Part shown: piece by piece, positions 51,588 to 60,522 of the stretch | How positions within the stretch are numbered: position 1 is the stretch's first letter | How the letters are laid out: each line of letters opens with the position of its first letter | NCBI RefSeq assembly: GCF_004361855.1 | Contig: NZ_SNWQ01000008.1 | Coordinates: 328,479-392,478, forward strand | Direction of reading: 5' to 3' | DNA: 64,000 nucleotides | Source: Kribbella caucasensis | GTDB lineage: Bacteria > Actinomycetota > Actinomycetes > Propionibacteriales > Kribbellaceae | The notes under the pieces: model-generated | What the model saw: the letters and a program-made list of their open reading frames with translations, nothing else | What the model was told of the DNA's origin: nothing | Database searches by the model: none | Translations under genes and position numbers: made by a program

Positions 51588-52592
51588 TCAGGCCTTCGCC
51601 AGGTCGAGGGCGATGTCGACGATCATGTCCTCCTGCCCGCCGACCAGTTTCCGCCGGCCGACCTCGACGAGGATGGTGCGCACGTCGAGGTCGTATCGCT
51701 CGGCGGCGACCTCGGCGTGCCGCAGGAAGCTCGAGTACACCCCTGCGTAGCCCAGTGTCAGCGTCTCGCGGTCGACCCGCACGGGCCGGTCCTGCAACGG
51801 GCGGACCACGTCATCGGCCGCGTCCTGGAGAGCGAACAGGTCGCAGCCGTGCTCCCAGCCCTGCAGCGTCGCAACCGCCACGAACGGCTCGATCGGGCAA
51901 TTGCCGGCACCAGCGCCCTGACCCGCCAGCGACGCATCGACGCGGGTCACGCCCTCCTCGACCGCCGCGACCGAGTTCGCCACCGACAGCGAGAGGTTCT
52001 CGTGCGCGTGGATGCCGACCTCGGTTGCCGGGTCGAGTACGTCGCGATAGGCCCGGACCCGCTCCCGTACTCCGTCCATCAGCAGCCGGCCGCCGGAGTC
52101 CGTGACGTAGACGCAGTGCGCGCCGTACGACTCCATCAGGGCGGCCTGCTTCGCCAGCTCGGCGGCCGGCGCCAGGTGGCTCATCATCAGGAATCCGGCG
52201 ACGTCCATCCCGAGCTCGCGCGCGGTCGCGATGTGCTGGGCCGAGACGTCGGCCTCGGTGCAGTGTGTCGCCACCCGCACCGACCGCACGCCTAGGCTGT
52301 GCGCGTGCTTGAGGTCCTGGATGGTCCCGATGCCAGGCAGCAGCAACGTCGTCAACCGAGCATGGGAGATGTTCTCCGCCGCGGCCTCGATCCACTCCCA
52401 GTCCGAGTGCGAGCCAGGCCCGTAGGTGAGGCTGCCGCCGGCGAGACCGTCGCCGTGGGCGACCTCGATACCGTCGACCCCGGCCGCGTCGAGCGCCGAG
52501 ACGATCCGCGCGACGTCCTCGGTCGCCATCCGGTGCCGGACCGCGTGCATGCCGTCCCGCAAGGTCACGTCCTGGATGAACAACTTGGTCAT
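51588..52592 (-). CDS. mhpE: 4-hydroxy-2-oxovalerate aldolase
   Basis: 334 aa DRE-TIM metallolyase. Substrate and metal motif VTLRDGMHAVRHRM at the N-terminus, metal His pair in GIHAHENLSLSVANS, and the C-terminal acetaldehyde channel domain (HAEVAAERYDLDVRTILVEV). It splits 4-hydroxy-2-oxopentanoate into pyruvate and acetaldehyde, which is passed to the partner dehydrogenase encoded immediately upstream (4-bp overlap). Last step of the meta-cleavage lower pathway. Confidence 0.95.
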   Translation of the reverse strand: MTKLFIQDVTLRDGMHAVRHRMATEDVARIVSALDAAGVDGIEVAHGDGLAGGSLTYGPGSHSDWEWIEAAAENISHARLTTLLLPGIGTIQDLKHAHSLGVRSVRVATHCTEADVSAQHIATARELGMDVAGFLMMSHLAPAAELAKQAALMESYGAHCVYVTDSGGRLLMDGVRERVRAYRDVLDPATEVGIHAHENLSLSVANSVAAVEEGVTRVDASLAGQGAGAGNCPIEPFVAVATLQGWEHGCDLFALQDAADDVVRPLQDRPVRVDRETLTLGYAGVYSSFLRHAEVAAERYDLDVRTILVEVGRRKLVGGQEDMIVDIALDLAKA

Positions 52593-53548
52593 GCGCCGGC
52601 CTCCTGCCGCGTCCGCCCGGTGATGTCGTCGGAGATCCGCTCGGCCGCGGCCAGCGCCGCCGACGTCATGATGTCGAGGTTCCCGGCGTACGACGGAAGG
52701 TAGTGCGCCGCGCCCTCGACCTCGAGGAACACCGAAACCTGATGCGTCACCGGTTGTCCGCCGGTCAGCGTGTGCACTGGTTGGCCGTTCGGAATCTCGG
52801 TGATCTGGACCTCCTGCTTCAGCCGGTATCCCGGCACGTAACCGGCGACTACGCCGACCATCTCGCGCACCGACGCGCGGATCCGCTCATGCGTGTCCGG
52901 GTCCGTCGCGTTGACCAGGCAGAGCACGGTGTCGCGCATGATCAGCGGCGGCTCGGCCGGATTCAGCACGATGACGGCCTTGCCACGCCGGGCGCCGCCG
53001 ACCTTCTCGATGGCGCCGGCGGTCGTCTCGGTGAACTCGTCGATGTTCGCCCGGGTCCCGGGTCCCGCCGACCTCGACGCGATCGACGCGACGATCTCGG
53101 CGTACACCACTTCGGTCACCCGGGCCACCGCCGCGACCACCGGGATGGTCGCCTGCCCGCCGCAGGTGACCATGTTGACGTTGCCCTCGGCAATGTTCTG
53201 GTCGAGGTTCACCGCCGGCACGACGAACGGCCCGAGCGCGGCCGGGGTCAGGTCGACCAGCCGCTTGCCGTACGGCGCCAGCGTCCGGGCGTTCACCTCG
53301 TGCGCCTTCGCCGAGGTGGCGTCGAACACGATGCCGATCTCGTCGAAGCCGTCGAGGGCGATCAGGCCTTCGACTCCTTCGTGGGTCGTCGGCACGCCGA
53401 GCCGGGCGGCTCTTGCGAGTCCGTCCGACGCCGGATCGATACCGGCCATCGCCACCAGCTCGAGCTTGTCCGACAGCCGCTTGATCTTGATCATCAGGTC
53501 GGTGCCGATGTTGCCCGAGCCGATGACGGCGACCTTCGTGCGTTCCAT
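52589..53548 (-). CDS. mhpF: acetaldehyde dehydrogenase (acylating)
   Basis: 319 aa, typical length. NAD-binding VAVIGSGNIGTDLMIKI, catalytic Cys129 in NMVTCGGQATIPVV, and C-terminal YLPSYAGNLDIMTSAA. It oxidises acetaldehyde to acetyl-CoA in a complex with the aldolase, preventing escape of the aldehyde. Operon order hydratase-dehydrogenase-aldolase is the same as in known mhp/bph clusters. Confidence 0.95.
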   Translation of the reverse strand: MERTKVAVIGSGNIGTDLMIKIKRLSDKLELVAMAGIDPASDGLARAARLGVPTTHEGVEGLIALDGFDEIGIVFDATSAKAHEVNARTLAPYGKRLVDLTPAALGPFVVPAVNLDQNIAEGNVNMVTCGGQATIPVVAAVARVTEVVYAEIVASIASRSAGPGTRANIDEFTETTAGAIEKVGGARRGKAVIVLNPAEPPLIMRDTVLCLVNATDPDTHERIRASVREMVGVVAGYVPGYRLKQEVQITEIPNGQPVHTLTGGQPVTHQVSVFLEVEGAAHYLPSYAGNLDIMTSAALAAAERISDDITGRTRQEAGA

Positions 53549-53557
53549 GGGTTCCTC

Positions 53558-54328
53558 TCAGCTGAAGGTGACCGCTACGCGGCCGAGTCCAGAGATCTCG
53601 GCCTCCACGCGGGCACCGGATCTCACCGCGACCATCGGTCCGAGGGCGCCGGACAAGACGACCTGTCCGGCGCGGAGTGGATCGCCCAGCGCCTGGGCGG
53701 TTCGTGCCAACCAGGCGAGTGCGTGCAGGGGATCGCCCAGACAGGCCCGGCCCGAGCCTTGGGACGCCTCCTCGCCGTCGAGCCACAGCGTCATCTCCAC
53801 GTCGGCCGGTTCGACCTTCGCCAGCGGCAGCCGGTCGTCGCCGAGTACGAACAGCCCGCTGGACGCGTTGTCCGCGACGGTGTCGCCGAAGGAGATGTCC
53901 CAGCCGGCGATCCGGCTGTCGACGATCTCCAGGGCGGGTACCACGAACTCGACGGCATCCCGGATGGTCGCGTCGTCGATCGGATCGTCCAGATTGCGGC
54001 CGAGGATGAAAGCCACCTCCGCCTCGATCTTCGGCTGCAGCAGCACGCCGACCCCGACGACGCCTCCGTTCGCGATCTCCATGTCGGCGAACAGCACCCC
54101 GAAGTCCGGCCGATCCACGCCGAGCTGCTCCTGGACCGCGGGCGACGTGAGCCCGATCTTCCGGCCGACCACGCTGCCTCCAGCGGCCAGTCGCTCGGCG
54201 ACGATCACCTCCTGCACCGCGTACGCCGTACTGACGTCGTCTCGGCCGATGAGGTCGCGGACGGGTTCACATGGGGTCTTGGTGATCGTCGCCTGCCGGA
54301 GTCGGTCGGCAGCGGCAGGGATCGTCAC
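53558..54328 (-). CDS. mhpD: 2-oxopent-4-enoate (2-hydroxypentadienoate) hydratase
   Basis: 256 aa fumarylacetoacetate-hydrolase-related hydratase: GRKIGLTSPAVQEQLGVDRP, then acidic metal site KIEAEVAFILGRNL and WLDGEEASQGSG. It adds water to the dienoate released by the C-C hydrolase. Overlaps the ABC ATPase stop by 4 bp, placing the lower pathway in the same transcript as importer and rhamnosidase genes. Confidence 0.94.
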   Translation of the reverse strand: MTIPAAADRLRQATITKTPCEPVRDLIGRDDVSTAYAVQEVIVAERLAAGGSVVGRKIGLTSPAVQEQLGVDRPDFGVLFADMEIANGGVVGVGVLLQPKIEAEVAFILGRNLDDPIDDATIRDAVEFVVPALEIVDSRIAGWDISFGDTVADNASSGLFVLGDDRLPLAKVEPADVEMTLWLDGEEASQGSGRACLGDPLHALAWLARTAQALGDPLRAGQVVLSGALGPMVAVRSGARVEAEISGLGRVAVTFS

Positions 54329-56442
54329 AGGAGCTCCCCTGGGAAGTGGCAGGCGGCGGCCTGGTGGTTGTGGCGTGGCAGGAGTTCGGGATCCTGCTCG
54401 GCGCAGATCGTTCGCTCGGGATGGACCAGTGGACCGATCGGGCAGCGGGTGCGGAAGCGGCAGCCGGACGGCGGGTTCGCCGGACTCGGCAGGTCGCCTT
54501 GCAACACGATCTGTTCGCGGGTGCGCTCCTCGACGGTCGGTGTCGGCGACGAGGACAGGAGCGCGACCGTGTACGGATGCTGCGGGTCGCCGTACACCTC
54601 GGCCGCCGTGCCGGTCTCGACGATGCGGCCGAGGTACATCACGGCGACCCGGTCGCTCAGGTGACGGACCACCGACAAGTCGTGGGCGATGAACAGGTAG
54701 CCGAGGCCGAGTTCGCGCTGGAGCTCCTCGAGCAGGTTGATGATCTGCGCCTGGATCGACATGTCCAGGGCCGACACCGGCTCGTCGAGGATGAGCACCT
54801 TCGGCCGGCGGGCCAGTGCCCGGGCAATGCCGATGCGTTGCCGTTGCCCACCGGAGAACGCGTGCGGGTAGCGGTCGAGGTACTCCCGGCGCAGGCCGAC
54901 CCGATCCATCAGCGCGTGCGACTCCGCTTCCAGCTCCGCACCGCGCAGCCCTCGCAGCGACAGGGCTTCGGCAAGCGATTGACGGACGGTACGGCGTGGA
55001 TTCAGCGACGCGTAGGGATCCTGGAACACGTACTGGACCGACGAGCGGATCCGGGCCACCTGCTCGTCACCCATCGACGTGACGTCTTCACCGTCCACCT
55101 CGACGGAACCACCGGCCACCGGCGTGATGCCGACGATGCTCCGCGAGAGCGTCGACTTGCCACAGCCGCTCTCGCCGACCAGGCCGACTGTTTCGCCCGC
55201 GTGCACCGCCAGGCTGACCGAGTCGACGGCGTACACCGGAGGGTCGCGGTGGAACAGGCCGCGGCGTCGCGAGCCGACATCGACACGCAGGTCGCGAACC
55301 TCCAGAACCGTGTCGGTATCGACCGCGGTACGGTGCTCGACCAGCACATCCTCGACCGGCACAGGCTCGGCCGCCACCGGATCGACCGCCACCGGATCGA
55401 ATGCCGGCGTGACGTTGACGGCGACGCCACGTTGCGCCACGAAGCAGGCGGACAGCTGATCCTCGTCACCTACCTGGAGCAGAGCCGGGACCTCGTGACG
55501 GCAACCGTCCTCGGCGAACCGGCAGCGAGGTGCGAAGGAACAGCCTGGCGGCAGCGCCGACGGATCGGGCGGCGAACCCGGGATGGCCGGCAATGGTTGC
55601 CCAAGGCGCTCATCGTCCAGCCGTGGCATCGCCGCCAGCAGCGCCGCCGTATAGGGATGACGGGGTGTGCGGAGGACCTGCTCGACGGTGCCCTGCTCGA
55701 CGACGCGGCCGCCGTACATCACCGCGACCCGCGAGCACATCTCCGCGACCACGCCCATGTCGTGGGTGATGATCGCGATCGCCAGCCCGAGTTCCTCGCG
55801 CAGTCTGAGCAGCAGCCGCAGGATCTGCGCCTGGATGGTCACGTCGAGTGCGGTCGTCGGCTCGTCCGCGATCAGCAGCACCGGGTCGTTCGCCAGCGCG
55901 ATCGCGATCACGACGCGCTGCCGCATCCCGCCGGAGAACTGGTGCGGGTACTGGTCGATCTTGACCCCCGAGTCGGGGATGCCCACCTGGTCCAGCAGTT
56001 CGAGCGCCCGCCCGCGCGCCGTCCGCTTTTCGGTGCCGTGCAGGGTGAGCGCCTCGATGATCTGGTCGCCGATCGTCATCACCGGGTTGAGCGCGGCCTG
56101 CGGATCCTGGAACACCATCGCCACGCCGCTCCCCCGCCGGCGCCGCATCTCGCGCTCCGGCAGCAACAGCAGGTCCTCGCCGCCGAACTCGACCGACCCG
56201 CCGACGATCTCGCCAGGCGCGCGGACCATCCGCATGATCGAGCGGGCGGTGACCGACTTGCCGGACCCGGATTCGCCGACGATCCCGAGCACGTCGCCGG
56301 GGTGGATGTCGAAGCTGACGTCGTTGACGGCCTGCACCCGGCCCTGACCGACCTTGAACTCGGTGCGCAGGTTCCTGACCCGCAGCAGCGCTCGGCCCGA
56401 GTCGGGCCTCGCAGCGGTCGCCACCACCGTCGGATTGCTCAC
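54325..56442 (-). CDS. fused double ABC ATPase (DppD-DppF)
   Basis: 705 aa from GTG 56442, whose GTGA overlaps the permease stop. Two complete peptide-importer ATPases in one chain: first with Walker A GESGSGKS, signature QFSGGMRQR, Walker B LLIADEPTTALDV and the oligopeptide C-terminal motif (GCSFAPRCRFAEDGC); second with GESGCGKS, AFSGGQRQR, VLILDEPVSALDM and CRFRTRCPIGP. Fused forms are common in actinomycetes. It powers the importer encoded by the neighbouring permeases and binding protein. Confidence 0.94.
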   Translation of the reverse strand: MSNPTVVATAARPDSGRALLRVRNLRTEFKVGQGRVQAVNDVSFDIHPGDVLGIVGESGSGKSVTARSIMRMVRAPGEIVGGSVEFGGEDLLLLPEREMRRRRGSGVAMVFQDPQAALNPVMTIGDQIIEALTLHGTEKRTARGRALELLDQVGIPDSGVKIDQYPHQFSGGMRQRVVIAIALANDPVLLIADEPTTALDVTIQAQILRLLLRLREELGLAIAIITHDMGVVAEMCSRVAVMYGGRVVEQGTVEQVLRTPRHPYTAALLAAMPRLDDERLGQPLPAIPGSPPDPSALPPGCSFAPRCRFAEDGCRHEVPALLQVGDEDQLSACFVAQRGVAVNVTPAFDPVAVDPVAAEPVPVEDVLVEHRTAVDTDTVLEVRDLRVDVGSRRRGLFHRDPPVYAVDSVSLAVHAGETVGLVGESGCGKSTLSRSIVGITPVAGGSVEVDGEDVTSMGDEQVARIRSSVQYVFQDPYASLNPRRTVRQSLAEALSLRGLRGAELEAESHALMDRVGLRREYLDRYPHAFSGGQRQRIGIARALARRPKVLILDEPVSALDMSIQAQIINLLEELQRELGLGYLFIAHDLSVVRHLSDRVAVMYLGRIVETGTAAEVYGDPQHPYTVALLSSSPTPTVEERTREQIVLQGDLPSPANPPSGCRFRTRCPIGPLVHPERTICAEQDPELLPRHNHQAAACHFPGELL

Positions 56443-57305
56443 CGGTTCACCGCCTCGTTGAGGGCGTCCGCGATCAAGCTGAACGCCAGCGCGAGCAGAA
56501 CAAGGATCAGTGCGGGGCCGATCAGGTACGTCGGTGCCTGGGTGACGAACCGCAGTCCGTTGTTCAGCAGCACCCCGAGCGACGGCGTCGGCGGCTGCAC
56601 ACCCAGCCCGACGATGCTCAGCCCGGCCTCGATGTACACGCCGATCACCATCCAGACCGAGCCGTTCACCACGATCGAGTCCATCGCGTTCGGCACGATG
56701 TGGCGGGTCAGCACCTTCGGTTTCGGTACGCCGAGAACACGTGCGGCCAGCACGTACTCGCGGGACTGCTGGGACAGCCACGCCGCCCGGGCCAACCGGC
56801 CGGCGGTGGGCATCCCGGAGATCAGGATGGTCAGGAACAGTGCGAGCCAGCCCGGACCGAGAACCGCCACCAGGCAGATGCCCAGCAGCAGACCGGGGAA
56901 CCCGATCACCACGTCGAACAGTCGCTGCACCGCCTCGCCGAGCCGTTCCGAGATCGCCCCGGCCAGCCCGAGCACCATCCCGAGCGCCATGCTCAGCGGT
57001 ACGGCGGCGAAGATCAGACTGAGGTCGATCCGCAGCCCGTAGACGCTGCGGGTGAGGATGTCCCGGCCGAACTCGTCCAACCCGAACGGATGCGCGGCCG
57101 ACATCCCGGTCAACGACGTACTGCCTTGCTGGTCGTAGCCGCCGGGGAACAGGACCGGCGCCAGCACCGCCGCGAGGACCAGGATGCCCAGCAGGGTCAG
57201 GCCGATGATGCCTCGCGTGGTGCGGAACGCCGACAGGTAGCGCGCCACCGTCGGGTTGAGCCGGCGGGTTGCCCGGGCTCTACCTATGGCTTCGATGCTC
57301 GTCAT
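56439..57305 (-). CDS. peptide-type ABC permease (DppC-like)
   Basis: 288 aa, six membrane segments, extracellular AHPFGLDEFGRDILTRSVYG motif typical of DppC and the EAA-like loop YVLAARVLGVPKPKVLTRHI. Channel subunit of the second peptide/glycoside importer; 6 bp from the DppB-type gene. Confidence 0.93.
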   Translation of the reverse strand: MTSIEAIGRARATRRLNPTVARYLSAFRTTRGIIGLTLLGILVLAAVLAPVLFPGGYDQQGSTSLTGMSAAHPFGLDEFGRDILTRSVYGLRIDLSLIFAAVPLSMALGMVLGLAGAISERLGEAVQRLFDVVIGFPGLLLGICLVAVLGPGWLALFLTILISGMPTAGRLARAAWLSQQSREYVLAARVLGVPKPKVLTRHIVPNAMDSIVVNGSVWMVIGVYIEAGLSIVGLGVQPPTPSLGVLLNNGLRFVTQAPTYLIGPALILVLLALAFSLIADALNEAVNR

Positions 57306-57311
57306 CTCTAT

Positions 57312-58259
57312 CTACTCTCCCAGCCGGATTCGGGGATCGAGGGCGGCCAGGATGATCTCGGTGAACAACTGGCACACGACGGCCACGAAGACCGCACCCA
57401 GGATCAGTACTTGCAGGACGGTGAAGTCCCGCGATTGCACGCTCGTCACGGCCAGTTGACCGAGCCCGTTCCGGGCGAAGATCGCTTCGATCACCACTGC
57501 ACCGGCGAGCACGTGTCCCACCTGCAGACCAACGGCGACCACCGCGCTGCCGAGGCTGTTGCGGAACACGTGCCGGAACGTGATCCGGCGCCGCGAGGCT
57601 CCCTTGCTGACGGCCAGATCGACGAACTCCGCCTTCCGCATCGTCGCCATCTCGGTCTGAATGAACCGGGCGACGACCGCCGCCGGACCCAGCGCGAGGG
57701 CGAGCGAGGGCAGGACGAGGTACTGGATCCCGATCGCCGGATTCTGCAGGACGCCGACCTCGCCACTGACCGGGAGCCAGCGGTTGAACACCCCGAACAA
57801 GAGGATCAGGCCCAGCCCGACCACGAACGACGGAATCGCCACGAACAAGCTGTCGGTGAAGTCGAGCAGCGCCCGTACCCACCCGATCCGCGCTGAACCG
57901 GCCATGATGCCCAGCCCGGCGCCGATGACGATCACGAACAGCGTGGACAGCACGGCCAACTCCAGCGTGCTGCCGACCCGGTCCCCGATCAGACTCGCCA
58001 CACTCCGGTGCAGCAGGAACGACTCCCCCAGGTCCCCGCGGAACAGGCCGCCGACCCAGTCGGCGTACTGCAGCACCGGAGACTTGTTCAACCCCAGCTG
58101 CTCACGAATCGCCGCGATCGTCTGAGCGTCCGGATTCTCCCCGGCCAGGACGACCGCCACGTCCCCCGGCGCGAGCCGCGGCAACGCGAACGCGATGATC
58201 GAACTGGCGAACAACACGAAGAACACCGACGGCGCCTTGCGCAACAGAAATCTCGTCAT
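57312..58259 (-). CDS. peptide-type ABC permease (DppB-like)
   Basis: 315 aa from ATG 58259 (MTRFLLRKAPSVFFVLFASS); it overlaps the rhamnosidase stop by 4 bp. DppB landmarks: FALPRLAPGDVAVVLAGENP, DWVGGLFRGDLGESFLLHRS and FVDLAVSKGASRRRITFRHV. Six membrane helices. Forms the channel with the DppC-like protein. Confidence 0.93.
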   Translation of the reverse strand: MTRFLLRKAPSVFFVLFASSIIAFALPRLAPGDVAVVLAGENPDAQTIAAIREQLGLNKSPVLQYADWVGGLFRGDLGESFLLHRSVASLIGDRVGSTLELAVLSTLFVIVIGAGLGIMAGSARIGWVRALLDFTDSLFVAIPSFVVGLGLILLFGVFNRWLPVSGEVGVLQNPAIGIQYLVLPSLALALGPAAVVARFIQTEMATMRKAEFVDLAVSKGASRRRITFRHVFRNSLGSAVVAVGLQVGHVLAGAVVIEAIFARNGLGQLAVTSVQSRDFTVLQVLILGAVFVAVVCQLFTEIILAALDPRIRLGE

Positions 58260-60514
58260 CGAACCACACCTCCGTCCGGTACCTCGTGCGTCTGCGTGCC
58301 CGCGATCAGGATCCGCTCCGGTTGGTTGTCCAGAGCAAGCACCCCGGCGACACCGTCGGGCAGGGTGGTCTGCACGGTCAGCACGCCGTCCTCCCGGCGC
58401 CACCGCACCTCGACCCGGCCGTGCCTGGTCTCCAGCGCGGAGTCGGCCCAGGTCAGGCCGCCTCCCGGGCGCGGAGCGATCCGCACCTTCGAGTAGCCCG
58501 GCTTGGCGGGAGCGATCCCGCCGACCGTCCGGTGCATCCAGTCGGCCACGGCTCCGAGCGCGTAATGGTTGAAGCTGGTCATCTCGCCGGGGTTGATCGA
58601 GCCGTCCGGCAGCATCGAGTCCCACCGCTCCCACACCGTGGTCGCGCCCATCGTGACGGCGTACAGCCACGAAGGGCACTCGCGTTGGAGCAGCAGGCGG
58701 TAGGCGTCGTCGAGATGTCCGGTGCTGGTGAGTGCGTCGGTGACGAACGGCGTACCGGCGAAGCCCGTCGAGATGCGGTAGCCGTTGTCCGCGACCAGCC
58801 GGGCAAGTCGCTTGCCGGCCAACTGTGCGGTGGCCTCGTCGAGCAGCCCGAACTCGATCGCCAGGGCGTACACGGTCGGGCAGTCCGACGTGATGGTGGC
58901 GTCCGCCCCGACATAGTGCGCGTTGAACGCCGCCCGGGTGCGCTCGGCGAGAACCCTGAACTTACCGGCGTCGGCGGCTCGGCCGAGTACAGCCGCGGCA
59001 TCCGCGACCATCGACGCCGAGCGGTGCAGGCACGCGGTAGCCACGACGCCCTTGTCAGCCTTCGACTGCCAGGGCGAGTCCGGCGGCGCGGTCGGGTCGA
59101 GATGATCGCCGATCTGGAAGCCGGTGTCCCACAACCCGTTCGGCGACGTCAGGGATTCCACCCGGAGGACGTGCGCCGTCATCGAGTCGTACTGGCGCTC
59201 GAGCACGGCAGGGTCGCCGTACGCCTGATAGAGCGCCCACGGCACCCAGACCGCCGCGTCACTCCAGAACGCAGTACTGTCCCGATCGGCCGCCCGCGCG
59301 GGACCGGGCATGATCTTGAGAAGGTCCGGTACGACGAGCGGCACCAGGCCGTCGTGATGACGTTGCTCCAGGCCGAGGTCGATCAGCCAGTCGGCCAGGA
59401 AGGACTCGACGTCGAAGAGGTACGCCGCCGACGGCGCGAAGGCGGCGATGTCGCCGGTCCAGCCGAGCCGCTCGTCGCGTTGCGGACAGTCGGTCGGCAG
59501 GTCGAGGAAGTTGCCCTTGGTGCCCCAGACAACGTTGCGGTGCAGCTGGTTGAGCGCCGGGTCGGAGCATTCGAAGGACCCGGTCCGGCGCAGCTCGGAG
59601 TGCACCACGACCGCCTCGATCGCATCCGGTCCCAACTCCACCGGCCAGCCGCTCATCTCGGCGTACCGGAAGCCGTGGAAGGTCTTGGTAGGCTCGAAGA
59701 AGTCCTCGCCACCGCTGAGGACGAAGCAGTCGGTCGCCTGCACGTCCCGGAGCGGCCGGACCCCGAGTTCGCCATCCGCGAGCACCTCCGCATGCCGAAT
59801 CCTGATCTCGGAGCCACGCGGACCGATCACGGTGAAGCGCAGCCAGCCGACCAGGTTCTGGCCGAAGTCGACCAGGGTCCGGCCAGAGGGCGAGGTCCAG
59901 ATCCTGATCGGCGTCAGCGTCTCCTGCCGGACGACGGGCGGTCCGACGTACGGCATGAGCTTGGTGGTGTCGAACTCGAGCCGCTTCACCTGGAGGGCAT
60001 CCGTGCCGAGCGTCCTGCGGCGGGCGTCGATCGTCTCGCCGTCGTACAGGTCGTCGGCGATCACGTCGGAGCCGGTCACGATCCAGGACTCATCGGTGCC
60101 GGTGACTTGGCGATGCCCGTCGGCGAAGGTGATCTCCAGTTGGGCGATGACGCCGAGCTCCTTGCCGTACAACGCGCGGAGGCCGCTCCACCCGAGGCGA
60201 CCGCGGTACCAGCCGTTGCCCACCGACACGGTCAGGGTGTTGTGGTCGCCGAGCCGTGAGGTGACGTCGTACGAGCGGTAGCGAAGCCGCCATTCGTACG
60301 ACGTCCAGCCGGGGCTCAGGACGTCGTCGCCGACCGGGCGTCCGTTCAGCGCGGCCTCGAACACGCCGAGAGCGCTGATGTGCAGGAGCCCGGACTCCAC
60401 CGGACCGTGGCCAGGGTGCAGCCGCACCTCCTTGCGGAAGAGCGGCGCGGACCCGAGATCGGCCGGCGTGGTGATCATCGCGGCGGAACAGGAGACTGGA
60501 CTGGTGACAGTCAT
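58256..60514 (-). CDS. GH78 alpha-L-rhamnosidase (second)
   Basis: 752 aa from ATG 60514 (GTG 60520 is an alternative); the ORF upstream overlaps the binding protein gene. It lacks the Fn3-like first module of the first rhamnosidase and begins at the Bac_rhamnosid_N domain (LLHISALGVFEAALNGRPVG). The catalytic barrel has LPTDCPQRDERLGWTGD (general acid Glu in DERLGW) and FWSDAAVWVPWALYQAYGD. No signal peptide, so it acts on imported glycosides. It sits between binding protein and permease genes, and upstream of the aromatic lower-pathway genes in the same operon. Confidence 0.94.
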   Translation of the reverse strand: MTVTSPVSCSAAMITTPADLGSAPLFRKEVRLHPGHGPVESGLLHISALGVFEAALNGRPVGDDVLSPGWTSYEWRLRYRSYDVTSRLGDHNTLTVSVGNGWYRGRLGWSGLRALYGKELGVIAQLEITFADGHRQVTGTDESWIVTGSDVIADDLYDGETIDARRRTLGTDALQVKRLEFDTTKLMPYVGPPVVRQETLTPIRIWTSPSGRTLVDFGQNLVGWLRFTVIGPRGSEIRIRHAEVLADGELGVRPLRDVQATDCFVLSGGEDFFEPTKTFHGFRYAEMSGWPVELGPDAIEAVVVHSELRRTGSFECSDPALNQLHRNVVWGTKGNFLDLPTDCPQRDERLGWTGDIAAFAPSAAYLFDVESFLADWLIDLGLEQRHHDGLVPLVVPDLLKIMPGPARAADRDSTAFWSDAAVWVPWALYQAYGDPAVLERQYDSMTAHVLRVESLTSPNGLWDTGFQIGDHLDPTAPPDSPWQSKADKGVVATACLHRSASMVADAAAVLGRAADAGKFRVLAERTRAAFNAHYVGADATITSDCPTVYALAIEFGLLDEATAQLAGKRLARLVADNGYRISTGFAGTPFVTDALTSTGHLDDAYRLLLQRECPSWLYAVTMGATTVWERWDSMLPDGSINPGEMTSFNHYALGAVADWMHRTVGGIAPAKPGYSKVRIAPRPGGGLTWADSALETRHGRVEVRWRREDGVLTVQTTLPDGVAGVLALDNQPERILIAGTQTHEVPDGGVVR

Positions 60515-60522
60515 GTGCACCT

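Noticed and set aside
54346..57042. 898-aa plus-strand frame over the importer genes
   Set aside because: Shadow of the fused ATPase and permease; His/Arg-rich with no family pattern.
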